Shown here in pieces: positions 1 to 6,549 of a stretch of 9,107 bases of DNA. Under the pieces are notes generated by a model, which made no database searches, was not told the origin of the DNA, and saw nothing but the letters and a program-made list of their open reading frames with translations. Position numbers and translations under genes: made by a program. Source of the stretch: JAPLJQ01 sp037143735. GTDB taxonomy: Bacteria > Desulfobacterota > Syntrophia > Syntrophales > UBA2185. Where the stretch lies: the NCBI GenBank assembly GCA_037143735.1, contig JBAWYD010000087.1, forward strand, positions 1-9,107. Reading direction: 5' to 3'. Numbering within the stretch: position 1 is the first letter of the stretch; every line of letters begins with the position of its first letter.

Positions 1-342
1 TTACATCTGCTTCTGGTTGTTCCACATGGAATCGTCACCGCCACCAGCCTTGGCATAGAAGGGTATGCCAGGCACAGGAGCCCGGGATCGGGAAAGCATT
101 TTAGCGGGCGTACCGTGTTTGTAGATCTCGCCATTACGGCTGACGATCAACCGGACTTCCGTTTCCTCGATGAAGGAAACTGGCGGGACGCTTATGGCGA
201 TTCGGTAGCGGCGCTCCGTGCCGTCAGAAGCGGCAAACGAACGAAAACAGGCGTTTCCAACAATGGTTTCAGTTGCACGCCTGTCGGGGCATACCGGGGC
301 TGCTATCTGGTCAAGACCGGGGGCAGAATGCTTCAGATGGAA
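1..342 (-). pseudogene. possible C-terminal remnant of an unrecognised gene, minus strand
   Basis: A minus-strand frame is open for about 114 codons from just after an in-frame TGA (343-345) to a TAA at 1-3, but it holds no ATG or GTG upstream of the conserved-looking part, so it would be a fragment that lost its 5' end or start. The translation looks protein-like (for example RYRIAISVPPVSFIEETEVR, then ending in DDSMWNNQKQM) and uses typical codons such as AAC, CAG and AAG near its end. I do not recognise a family. It lies exactly antisense to the left part of the plus-strand frame described next. In this phase one real gene often leaves the opposite strand stop-free, so at most one of the two is coding here. 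Confidence 0.3.
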
Positions 343-828
343 TCATCTAACACATTGATTTCTTTTTCAAACCATGATTGCGATGAAGGAATGTCGCCGG
401 AACAAATAGCGAAGGTCATCGGTCGCCCGTCGTCCGGTCATCGCACCCCGCGTTTGTACATGATATTGTGCCCCATCCAGTTGATAATGCTGTCAAATTT
501 AACCCCCGAGGAATACGCCTGGTATGCGACGCACCGCCCCGGCAAGATCTTCCGCCAGGTCATGTTCACCGAGTTGCAGTCGGAGCAGCAACCGCATATC
601 GCAGCCCAGAGTCGCTTTGAAAACGCCCGGCGCGAGCTTCTGGAAAAACCGGCAAAAAAAACCAAGACCATTGCTTTTGAGGATTGCATCAACCAGGTGC
701 CATTCAGGGAATGGATGGGATTCAAGAGTGAGACGCCGGGTGGAATTTATTCGGCAGACCGCAATGGCGTCAGTCTCTGGCAGTTCCCGGCCACCATCCC
801 CGGTTCATGGGAGAGATCCGAAGGATAA
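115..828 (+). CDS. hypothetical protein, start uncertain
   Basis: This plus-strand frame is free of stops from base 1 to TAA at 826-828, so the gene might also begin before the window. GTG at 115 is the longest start inside it; ATGs at 328, 337, 391, 463 and 487 are alternatives, and none has a convincing ribosome-binding site. The right part, from about 490, looks genuinely coding: third positions are strongly G/C (ACC CCC GAG GAA TAC GCC) and the translation is soluble and charged, with LTPEEYAWYATHRPGKIFRQ and later CINQVPFREWMGF. Codons around 450-490 are more A/T-rich and look different, which may mark the true start or a junction. It has no membrane segment, signal peptide or motif that I recognise. 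It is convergent with hppA and shares a terminator with it. Function unknown. Confidence 0.4.
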   Translation: MFVDLAITADDQPDFRFLDEGNWRDAYGDSVAALRAVRSGKRTKTGVSNNGFSCTPVGAYRGCYLVKTGGRMLQMESSNTLISFSNHDCDEGMSPEQIAKVIGRPSSGHRTPRLYMILCPIQLIMLSNLTPEEYAWYATHRPGKIFRQVMFTELQSEQQPHIAAQSRFENARRELLEKPAKKTKTIAFEDCINQVPFREWMGFKSETPGGIYSADRNGVSLWQFPATIPGSWERSEG

Positions 829-855
829 AATAGGGCGCTCTCTGTCCCTATTTTT
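827..855. terminator. bidirectional intrinsic terminator between convergent genes
   Basis: A perfect 9-bp inverted repeat, AAAATAGGG at 827-835 and CCCTATTTT at 846-854, encloses a 10-nt loop. A T-run follows on the plus strand, and the A-run on the left becomes a T-run on the minus strand, so it can stop transcription from both sides. It overlaps the final bases of both flanking stop codons. Confidence 0.75.
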
Positions 856-3016
856 ATACGAGGAATACGACAAGTAATAAGGCGACAATATTCAGAATTT
901 TGATCATGGGGTTGATGGCGGGCCCGGCTGTATCCTTGTAAGGATCGCCCACCGTATCTCCGGTCACGGATGCCTGATGGGCAAAGGAGCCTCTGCCGCC
1001 GAAATTGCCCTCTTCAATATACTTTTTGGCGTTATCCCACGCACCGCCGCCGGATGTCATGGAGATGGCGACAAACAACCCCGTCACGATACTTCCCACA
1101 AGAGCCCCGCCAATCATTTTAGCGCCGATAAGGGGTGTCCCCTGAAAGTAACCGAGCAGTGCGCCGATAACAAGAAGCAGTACAGGAACCCCGACGGGTA
1201 ACAACGCCGGCACCATCATCTGCTTAATCGCCGCCTTCGTCACAATGTCAACGGTCGTCGCATAATCCGGTTTTGCGGTGCCATCCATGATGCCCGGAAT
1301 TTCTCTGAATTGCCGCCGTACTTCCTTGACCACCTCGCCGGCGGTTTTTCCCACAGCCTCCATGGCGTAAGCAGAAAATAAAAACGGAATCAACCCTCCG
1401 ACAAACAGGCCGATGATGATATAGGGATCGGACAGAGAAAAGGCGCTGTCTATTTGTTCCACAATCCCCGACACGCCGGGAGCCGCCTGCATGGCCGCAT
1501 CCTTCAGATCCTGAATATATGATGAGAACAGAACAATAGCCGCCAGCGCCGCCGACCCTATGGCATACCCCTTGGTAACCGCCTTGGTTGTATTCCCAAC
1601 GGCATCCAGCGGGTCTGTCACCTTTCTCACATCATCCCCCATCTCTGCCATCTCGGCAATTCCACCTGCATTATCCGTAATGGGACCATAGGAATCAAGG
1701 GCAACGATGATACCCGCCAGTGATAGCATGGCCATGGCCGCCAAGGCGACTCCATACAGTCCGGCTATCAGGTAAGATGTAATGATTCCGAGAGCAATCA
1801 CTATGACGGGCAGTGCCGTTGATTTCATCCCGATGGCAAGCCCCGCGATGATGTTCGTCGCATGGCCGGAAACCGAGGCCTCCGCAATCGTTCTCACAGG
1901 TTTGAAGGCAGTGGACGTGAAGTACTCCGTGATCATGACCAGGAGTGCGGTAACAACAATACCGACGGTGGATGCAAAAAACAGGGCAAAGGGGGAGAGA
2001 GCCATCCCGTCAATCGTCACTATACCCTTCGGAAAGATCATCCATGTGATTCCCATGAACGCGACAACGGCAATCATGGCGCTCACGAAGAGTCCCTTGT
2101 AGAGAGCCTTCATGATATTGTCATCGCTTCCGAGTTTTACAAAAAACGTACCGGCAATGGAGGCCAGGGCGGAAATGCCGGCAAGCGCGAGGGGATAAAC
2201 GACCACCATCTGGTCCTTAAACAGAATGGACCCAAGCAGCATGGCGGCAACTGCCGTGACGGCGTATGTTTCAAACAGGTCGGCGGCCATACCGGCGCAA
2301 TCCCCCACGTTGTCCCCCACATTATCTGCAATCACGGCGGGATTTCTCGGGTCATCTTCAGGAATGCCGGCCTCCATTTTCCCGACAAGATCAGCGCCGA
2401 CGTCCGCCGCTTTCGTAAATATGCCGCCGCCCAATCGCGCAAAAACACTGATCAGGCTTGAGCCAAAAGCCAATCCGACTAAAGGCTTTACCGCGTCAGC
2501 CACATTATCGACGTAGAAAAAGGTGGTAATCATGAGGTAGTAACCCGCAACCCCGAGGAGACCCAACCCGATGACAAGAAGGCCCGTCACGGCGCCGCCT
2601 TTAAATGCCACATCCAGTGCAGCCGCAAGGCCCTGCCGTGCAGCCTGGGCGGTTCTGACATTCGCCTTGACGGAAACAAACATGCCGATATATCCGGCCA
2701 GGGCGCTGAAACCTGCCCCTACGAGATAACCCATGGCAACGAGCCCGCCAAATTTCCAACTGTTTTGCAGTCCAAAAATGACAAACAGCAACACAAAAAT
2801 TGCGGAAGCGACGATCGCGATGGTGAAATACTGCCGATTCATATAGGCGCTGGCGCCTTCTTCAATAAATGAGGCGATTTCCTGCATTCTGGCAGTCCCC
2901 GGATCAAGCTTGAGGATTCCTCTCCTGATCCCGAGTCCCCAGATAATCGTGATCACGGCACACACAATCGAAATGATTAAATAAGTATCAGGGCCCATAG
3001 CGCTTTCACCATCCAC
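854..3016 (-). CDS. hppA: K+-independent membrane-bound proton-pumping pyrophosphatase
   Basis: This integral membrane pyrophosphatase (EC 7.1.3.1) couples hydrolysis of PPi to proton transport across the inner membrane. The 720-residue length and many hydrophobic helices (roughly 16) fit the family. Substrate and Mg-binding motifs are intact: DVGADLVGK (205-213), DNVGDNVGDCAGMAADLFE (231-249), SYGPITDNAGGIAEMAE (442-458) and GDTVGDPYKDTAGPAINP (686-703). The segment VGNTTKAVTKGYAIGSAAL (473-491) has Lys478 and Thr481 at the two sites that are Ala and Gly in K+-dependent enzymes. That is the established signature of the K+-independent, H+-pumping subfamily. I chose GTG at 3016 because AAGGAG lies 11 nt upstream; an in-frame ATG at 2998 is the alternative. 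The gene starts 21 bp after the transporter stop, so it is probably the last gene of that operon. In syntrophs and fermenters, PPi from acyl-CoA synthetases is a known fuel for such pumps. Confidence 0.97.
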   Translation of the reverse strand: MDGESAMGPDTYLIISIVCAVITIIWGLGIRRGILKLDPGTARMQEIASFIEEGASAYMNRQYFTIAIVASAIFVLLFVIFGLQNSWKFGGLVAMGYLVGAGFSALAGYIGMFVSVKANVRTAQAARQGLAAALDVAFKGGAVTGLLVIGLGLLGVAGYYLMITTFFYVDNVADAVKPLVGLAFGSSLISVFARLGGGIFTKAADVGADLVGKMEAGIPEDDPRNPAVIADNVGDNVGDCAGMAADLFETYAVTAVAAMLLGSILFKDQMVVVYPLALAGISALASIAGTFFVKLGSDDNIMKALYKGLFVSAMIAVVAFMGITWMIFPKGIVTIDGMALSPFALFFASTVGIVVTALLVMITEYFTSTAFKPVRTIAEASVSGHATNIIAGLAIGMKSTALPVIVIALGIITSYLIAGLYGVALAAMAMLSLAGIIVALDSYGPITDNAGGIAEMAEMGDDVRKVTDPLDAVGNTTKAVTKGYAIGSAALAAIVLFSSYIQDLKDAAMQAAPGVSGIVEQIDSAFSLSDPYIIIGLFVGGLIPFLFSAYAMEAVGKTAGEVVKEVRRQFREIPGIMDGTAKPDYATTVDIVTKAAIKQMMVPALLPVGVPVLLLVIGALLGYFQGTPLIGAKMIGGALVGSIVTGLFVAISMTSGGGAWDNAKKYIEEGNFGGRGSFAHQASVTGDTVGDPYKDTAGPAINPMIKILNIVALLLVVFLV

Positions 3017-3027
3017 ATTTTTCGGTT

Positions 3028-3033
3028 CTCCTT
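3028..3033 (-). promoter_or_regulatory. ribosome-binding site of hppA
   Basis: AAGGAG on the minus strand lies 11 nt before the GTG at 3016 and 29 nt before the ATG at 2998, so it supports the GTG start. An out-of-frame ATG at 3018 just ahead of the GTG opens only a 13-codon frame. Confidence 0.6.
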
Positions 3034-3037
3034 ATTT

Positions 3038-4408
3038 TTATATTTTCAGCACATAATACCGCAGCCAGATATAGACCGTGCAAATAATGACGGATTCGAT
3101 CATGAGCGGCATGCCGTAGAGCATAAACTTTTTGAAGGATATGGGACGCCCCATCTTTTCCGCCATGCCGACAATAATGACGTTTGCGGAAGCCCCGATG
3201 GCCGTTCCATTTCCGCCAAGGCAGGCGCCCAGGGCCAGTGACCACCACATGGGCATGAGATCGGGATGATGCAACAGATCCAGTCCCGAAAGATTCGGCC
3301 AGAGCTGCTTTGCCATGTCAATGATCAGGGGGTTCATGGTGGCGACATAGGGAATGTTGTCGATAAATGCCGAGGCAAAGGCGGAAAACCACAAGACAAT
3401 CATGCTCGTCCCCAGCAGGTTCCCCTCGGTAATCTTCAGCACCTCGATGGCCATCCATTTGATCAGACCCACCTTGACAACGCCTCCGATGATAATGAAG
3501 AGACCTATGAAAAAGAAGAGGGTCGCCCATTCCGCCTCCGCCAGGACATGGTGGGGATCCTTGATCCCCGAAACCAGCAGGAGGAGCCCCGCACCGAAGA
3601 GGGCGATTGTCGCGGGCTGAAGTTGAAGCACTCCGTGGAAAACGAAACCTGCCATTGTCACAGCAAGAACCGCGAGGGATTTTTTGAGCAGGACGGGGTC
3701 TTTGATGGCCTCGTTCTCATCCATAGCCATGACCCGCTGCCGTAATTCCTCCTTGACGGTCAGCCGCTTGCCGAAGATGAAATAGAGGGTGATGATGTAC
3801 GCAATCAGGACGACAATGATCACCGGCGACAGGTTATATATGAAGGCCATGAAATCCAGTTGCGCCTTCGAGGCGATCATGATGTTCGGCGGGTCGCCGA
3901 TGAGGGTCGCTGTGCCGCCGATATTGGAGGCCAGCGCCTCGGTGATGAGAAAGGGCACCACATCAAGCTCCAGTGCCTGGCAAATGAGCAGCGTCACGGG
4001 GGCTATCAGAAGCACTGTCGTCACATTATCCAGAAAGGCGGACACAACGGCCGTAACTATGGAGAAAATGGCCATGATCATGAAGGGCTTCCCTTTGGCC
4101 AACTTGGCGCTCTTGATGGCGAGGTACTCAAAGCAACCCGTGGGCTTCATGATGTTGATGATCACCATCATGCTGATGAGAAGAAATATGACGTTCCAGT
4201 CCACTCCCAGATCCGTTGAATGAAAGGCTTCCTCCTGCGTGAGGATCCCGATTACGATCATCACCGCCGCGCCGAAGATGGCAACGATAGTCTTATGGAT
4301 CTTTTCCGATACAATCAGGGCGTAGGCAAAAATGAAAATTGCTGTGGCAATCCAGAAGGTCGGCCCCATCACGACCTGGTTTGAGGCTGCTGCAACTTCC
4401 TGTGTCAT
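3038..4408 (-). CDS. ArsB/NhaD/SLC13-superfamily ion transporter
   Basis: This 456-residue inner-membrane transporter belongs to the ion transporter superfamily that includes NhaD Na+/H+ antiporters, ArsB, citrate and dicarboxylate (SLC13) carriers and the P protein. The two-fold inverted pseudo-repeat is visible: FLDNVTT (125-131) pairs with FIDNIPY (349-355), and the re-entrant SNIGGTATLIGDPPN (161-175) pairs with CLGGNGTAIGASANV (396-410). About 11 hydrophobic segments flank a charged cytoplasmic loop near 213-243 (FGKRLTVKEELRQR). The intact GDPPN and FLDN/FIDN motifs point to cation/proton exchange of the NhaD/P-protein type as readily as to an anion substrate, so I leave the substrate open. 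The start has GGAGG five to six bases upstream and overlaps the CBS gene stop by 4 bp (ATGA), implying translational coupling. hppA follows after 21 bp. Confidence 0.9.
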   Translation of the reverse strand: MTQEVAAASNQVVMGPTFWIATAIFIFAYALIVSEKIHKTIVAIFGAAVMIVIGILTQEEAFHSTDLGVDWNVIFLLISMMVIINIMKPTGCFEYLAIKSAKLAKGKPFMIMAIFSIVTAVVSAFLDNVTTVLLIAPVTLLICQALELDVVPFLITEALASNIGGTATLIGDPPNIMIASKAQLDFMAFIYNLSPVIIVVLIAYIITLYFIFGKRLTVKEELRQRVMAMDENEAIKDPVLLKKSLAVLAVTMAGFVFHGVLQLQPATIALFGAGLLLLVSGIKDPHHVLAEAEWATLFFFIGLFIIIGGVVKVGLIKWMAIEVLKITEGNLLGTSMIVLWFSAFASAFIDNIPYVATMNPLIIDMAKQLWPNLSGLDLLHHPDLMPMWWSLALGACLGGNGTAIGASANVIIVGMAEKMGRPISFKKFMLYGMPLMIESVIICTVYIWLRYYVLKI

Positions 4409-4893
4409 TTTACACCTCCGTTATCTTCTTCCAGCATCGCCTTCGTGATAGCAAAAAAGATGTCCCGCATATAAAGCATACCGACTACTTTGCCGGTTTT
4501 ATCCAGAACGGGCATTCTCCTGACCTGTTTCTTGAGGATACGATCCACACACTCCATGAGGGAGTCGTTTTCACTGACGGTCACAACTTCCCTGGTCATG
4601 AGCATTTCTACCTTTTTATTTCCCGCCTGTTTCGCAAGAGACTCCAGCATTCCATCCCAGGTAAATCCACCCAGGTTCATCATGGACATGTAAGACGGAT
4701 ACACCGCCTTCAGGATGTCCGTCATGGACAGCATCCCGATGAGTTTCCCATTTTTATCCAGAACGGGCAATCCCATGACACCGATCTTTTGATCCCCTCT
4801 TACACCAACCTTAAGGAGATTGACAGCCTCTTTGAGATTGCTGTCCGGCTTCAGGTAATCATGAATCGGCACCATCAAGTCTTTTGCTTTCAT
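4405..4893 (-). CDS. two-CBS-domain protein
   Basis: A small soluble protein of 162 residues made almost entirely of a tandem CBS pair (Bateman module). The first CBS motif spans about 4-63 (KDLMVP... GLPVLDKNGKLIGMLSMTDI) and the second about 95-150 (VEMLMTREVVTVSENDSLME... RRMPVLDKTGKVVGMLYMRDI). An intervening linker is rich in Met and aromatic residues. Such modules usually bind adenine nucleotides and regulate a partner enzyme or channel. No catalytic domain is attached. It is first in the operon and overlaps the transporter gene by 4 bp, so control of the transporter or of the pyrophosphatase is a reasonable inference. The start is set by GGGGAGG at 4898-4904 on the minus strand. I see no convincing -35/-10 pair in the roughly 110 A/T-rich bases upstream, although a TTTACA is present near 4958-4963. 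Confidence 0.93.
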   Translation of the reverse strand: MKAKDLMVPIHDYLKPDSNLKEAVNLLKVGVRGDQKIGVMGLPVLDKNGKLIGMLSMTDILKAVYPSYMSMMNLGGFTWDGMLESLAKQAGNKKVEMLMTREVVTVSENDSLMECVDRILKKQVRRMPVLDKTGKVVGMLYMRDIFFAITKAMLEEDNGGVK

Positions 4894-5005
4894 GCATCCT
4901 CCCCAAAATCTCTTCGTTATTGATTAATTTTGTGCCTCTAACATGAAAAAATGTCGATGTAAACCTAAATAAACATGAATAACATTAACGTGATACCACA
5001 CAACA

Positions 5006-5035
5006 AATTACCTCGAAGCAAGCTTCGAGGTAATT
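5006..5035 (-). terminator. strong hairpin terminator downstream of tatA
   Basis: A perfect 14-bp inverted repeat (AATTACCTCGAAGC at 5006-5019, its complement at 5022-5035) has only 2 bp between the arms, so about 12 pairs would form around a short loop. It starts 29 bp beyond the tatA stop. On the minus strand it is followed by TGTTGTG rather than a clean T-run, but the outer A/T pairs add a partial U tract. The near-perfect palindrome could instead be a protein-binding site upstream of the CBS operon. Confidence 0.6.
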
Positions 5036-5064
5036 ATGGATAATGGATTTCTGTTCACGAACGA

Positions 5065-5256
5065 TTACTTTTTCTCGGTTTTATTGTCTTCTATAGAGCC
5101 ATCCGGCTTCTTTTCCGGATCTTCCACTGATTTTTTAAAACCCTTGATTGCCTTGCCGATGGAACTTCCCAATTCAGGAAGTTTGCCCGGCCCGAAAAAA
5201 ATCATGGCAATGATCAGTATGATGATCAATTCCATCATTCCAAAACCTCCAAACAT
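5065..5256 (-). CDS. tatA: twin-arginine translocase subunit TatA/TatE
   Basis: A 63-residue TatA/E-family subunit of the Sec-independent twin-arginine translocase, which exports folded, often cofactor-bearing proteins using the proton-motive force. A short N-terminal membrane helix (about 8-21, MELIIILIIAMIFF) is followed by the family hinge FGPGKLPELG (21-30). Next come the amphipathic helix SSIGKAIKGFKKSVED (31-46) and a charged, disordered tail (KKPDGSIEDNKTEKK). Length and order match TatA; there is no TatB-like extension. GGGAGG lies about 8 nt upstream of the ATG. No tatB or tatC is adjacent, which is common where tatA is encoded apart from tatC. A strong hairpin lies downstream. Confidence 0.95.
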   Translation of the reverse strand: MFGGFGMMELIIILIIAMIFFGPGKLPELGSSIGKAIKGFKKSVEDPEKKPDGSIEDNKTEKK

Positions 5257-5318
5257 GCTGATATACCTCCCAATATATTCATTTCTTTTCTTTGTGAGAA
5301 CTTTCCAACCCTTTGCAT
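5235..5318 (-). other. possible 27-codon leader ORF overlapping the tatA start
   Basis: On the minus strand, GGGGAGG (5324-5330) lies 5 nt before an ATG at 5318. This opens a short frame (MQRVGKFSQRKEMNILGG...) that runs through the tatA ribosome-binding site and start in another frame and ends at a TGA about 20 nt inside tatA. The ribosome-binding site is at least as good as that of tatA, so a translated leader coupled to tatA is possible. The peptide matches nothing I know and may be chance. Confidence 0.25.
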
Positions 5319-5389
5319 AATCGCCTCCCCATCATCGCGATGGAACCTATGCGACTGTCTATATTATTAAACAGTTCCTGAAGACATCA

Positions 5390-6076
5390 TCAATCTTCCG
5401 TTTTGATCTCCGGTTTTTTGCTTTTCACCATGTCCAGCCATTTGTCACGATAGAAATAGGCGACAATAACAAAAATGCCGCTGATGACAGCGATGACCAC
5501 AAGCCCTGTGATTTGATTATTGCGGGCACAACTGCCACTCACGGAGAGCAGCATGGTTCCGAAAAAGCGGCCCACCGTCGAAATGACCATAAATGTCCAT
5601 GTTTTCATGTGACTGACGCCCATGATGTAGCAAAGGTAATCTTTGGGAAAACCGGGAATCAGAAAAAGCAGAAACGATACAAACGCGCCTCTGTGTTCCA
5701 TGAAATAATCGTATTTCTGAATCGTCTCCGGCTTTACAACCTTCTCTACGAGGGACAGGCCAAAGTATCGGGCAAGAATAAAGGCCAGCCAGGAACCGAC
5801 CGTGAGACCGATGGTGGAGTAAAGGGTACCCAGCACGGGGCCATACAGATAACCGCCGATGAGGCCGGTTATTTCCCCCGGTATCGGCGCCGCCACCACC
5901 TGCATGATCTGGAGGGAAATGAAGACAATTTCATCATGGGGGTAAGAGTGGATAAATGCGATAACTTTATTCTTGTCTGCAAAGAAGCTGTAGAGGTCAT
6001 AATGAATAAAAAGGCCTGCTCCCAAAACGACAAAAAGGAGAAGAATGGCGATTCTGAAGGCTGGGCGACCGGTCAT
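5390..6076 (-). CDS. VTT-domain (DedA/TVP38/TMEM64-like) membrane protein
   Basis: A 228-residue integral membrane protein of the VTT superfamily (DedA, TVP38/TMEM64, SNARE-associated Golgi annotation). After an N-terminal membrane helix (7-24), the core shows the expected motifs. These are APIPGEITGLIGGYLYG (63-79) with the re-entrant P-[IF]-P-G-E pattern, then GSWLAFILARYFG (94-106), then FLLFLIPGFPKDYLCYIMG (135-153) with the second re-entrant PGFP loop, and finally two C-terminal helices. Family members are implicated in envelope homeostasis and lipid or undecaprenyl-phosphate flipping that depends on proton-motive force. The exact substrate here cannot be read from sequence. The ATG at 6076 is preceded by only a weak GGA. 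The gene stands alone, 133 bp upstream of tatA on the same strand and divergent from the nifU promoter. A TTGACA on the minus strand at 6121-6126 lacks a well-spaced -10. Confidence 0.88.
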   Translation of the reverse strand: MTGRPAFRIAILLLFVVLGAGLFIHYDLYSFFADKNKVIAFIHSYPHDEIVFISLQIMQVVAAPIPGEITGLIGGYLYGPVLGTLYSTIGLTVGSWLAFILARYFGLSLVEKVVKPETIQKYDYFMEHRGAFVSFLLFLIPGFPKDYLCYIMGVSHMKTWTFMVISTVGRFFGTMLLSVSGSCARNNQITGLVVIAVISGIFVIVAYFYRDKWLDMVKSKKPEIKTED

Positions 6077-6142
6077 TGAGGAATTCCAGACGTCTTATTC
6101 ATTTGAGTGAATTTCCACATTGTCAAAATGATGCTCATAATG

Positions 6143-6190
6143 GAAAAAGCAATCACAACTGTGTGGGTTACCTGTTTCTCATGCTTTTTC
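6143..6190. repeat. 9-bp inverted repeat in the divergent intergenic region
   Basis: GAAAAAGCA (6143-6151) and TGCTTTTTC (6182-6190) are perfect inverse copies separated by 30 bp. A second inverted pair, ATTGTC (6194-6199) and GACAAT (6219-6224), follows at once. The 6077-6331 stretch is A/T-rich and I find no gene in it. These arms could be operator halves or an RNA hairpin for either divergent transcript, but A/T-rich DNA gives such pairs easily. Confidence 0.3.
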
Positions 6191-6331
6191 TCGATTGTCC
6201 AGAATTTTCTTGAAGTACGACAATTTCAAAAAAAGCAGCGGGTCGCCTCAAAAGACCGGATAAATCAAAAGGTTTGCGGGATCTCATCAAAAAACATGAT
6301 TCACAGGAAATATCGAAAGGCCGCTTTTTTA

Positions 6332-6360
6332 TTGACACATACCCCCCTCTTCCCTATACT
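6332..6360 (+). promoter_or_regulatory. sigma-70-type promoter for nifUS
   Basis: A perfect -35 TTGACA (6332-6337), a 17-bp C-rich spacer and a -10 TATACT (6355-6360) make the best promoter match in the window. Transcription should begin near 6367, about 180 nt upstream of the NifU-like gene on the same strand. Confidence 0.8.
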
Positions 6361-6366
6361 TCCCCG

Positions 6367-6549
6367 ATAAAAAAACGAGTCTCTTTCAGAGGAGATCGTC
6401 ACGGATGTTACGGGCCGGGCAAAATAGATGCGGTGCGTGGGAAATGACGATTACCTTTTTGCAGGGGAGGCGCCAACCCAAGGTCGTGCAGCGGCATCAT
6501 CTCTCCGGAGTTGATCCCGGAAAGCGTTATTGGCGGAGGACAGGAAACC
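6367..6549 (+). promoter_or_regulatory. long, possibly structured 5' leader of nifUS
   Basis: About 183 nt separate the predicted transcription start from the nifU ATG. Visible pairing includes CTCT/AGAG closing a 3-nt loop (6381-6391), ATCGTCA (6395-6401) with TGACGAT (6445-6451), and TCCGG (6504-6508) with CCGGA (6517-6521). I could not match it to the known riboswitches, 6S, SRP or RNase P RNA that I considered. A 37-codon frame (6444-6557) inside it ends 3 bp past the nifU ATG and has only a weak ribosome-binding site. It could be a cis-regulatory element or just an untranslated leader. Confidence 0.35.
6535..6540 (+). promoter_or_regulatory. ribosome-binding site of the NifU-like gene
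   Basis: GGAGGA ends 9 nt before ATG 6550. A longer in-frame TTG start at 6511 has no spaced ribosome-binding site, so the ATG is preferred. Confidence 0.65.

Noticed and set aside
1862..2461. 199-codon plus-strand open frame inside hppA
   Set aside because: It is antisense to the clearly conserved hppA reading frame, and its translation is Gly/His/Asn-rich with no family resemblance.
3266..3745. 159-codon plus-strand open frame
   Set aside because: It lies antisense to the transporter gene; the composition is typical of a shadow of hydrophobic codons.
4339..4923. 194-codon plus-strand open frame across the CBS gene
   Set aside because: It is antisense to the tandem CBS domains and crosses the CBS/transporter overlap; it has no ribosome-binding site or motif.
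5513..6079. 188-codon plus-strand open frame
   Set aside because: It is antisense to the VTT-domain gene, whose motifs are convincing.
6107..6370. 87-codon plus-strand open frame in the intergenic region
   Set aside because: It is A/T-rich and low-complexity, runs through the consensus promoter, lacks a ribosome-binding site and resembles no protein.
6367..6520. 6S RNA, cobalamin or other known riboswitch in the nifUS leader
   Set aside because: Short stretches are reminiscent (for example GCAGCGGCATC), but the required conserved boxes and overall fold could not be matched by eye.
6511..6549. Longer NifU-like protein starting at TTG 6511
   Set aside because: It has no spaced ribosome-binding site; ATG 6550 has GGAGGA at 9 nt, and the extra residues add no family similarity.
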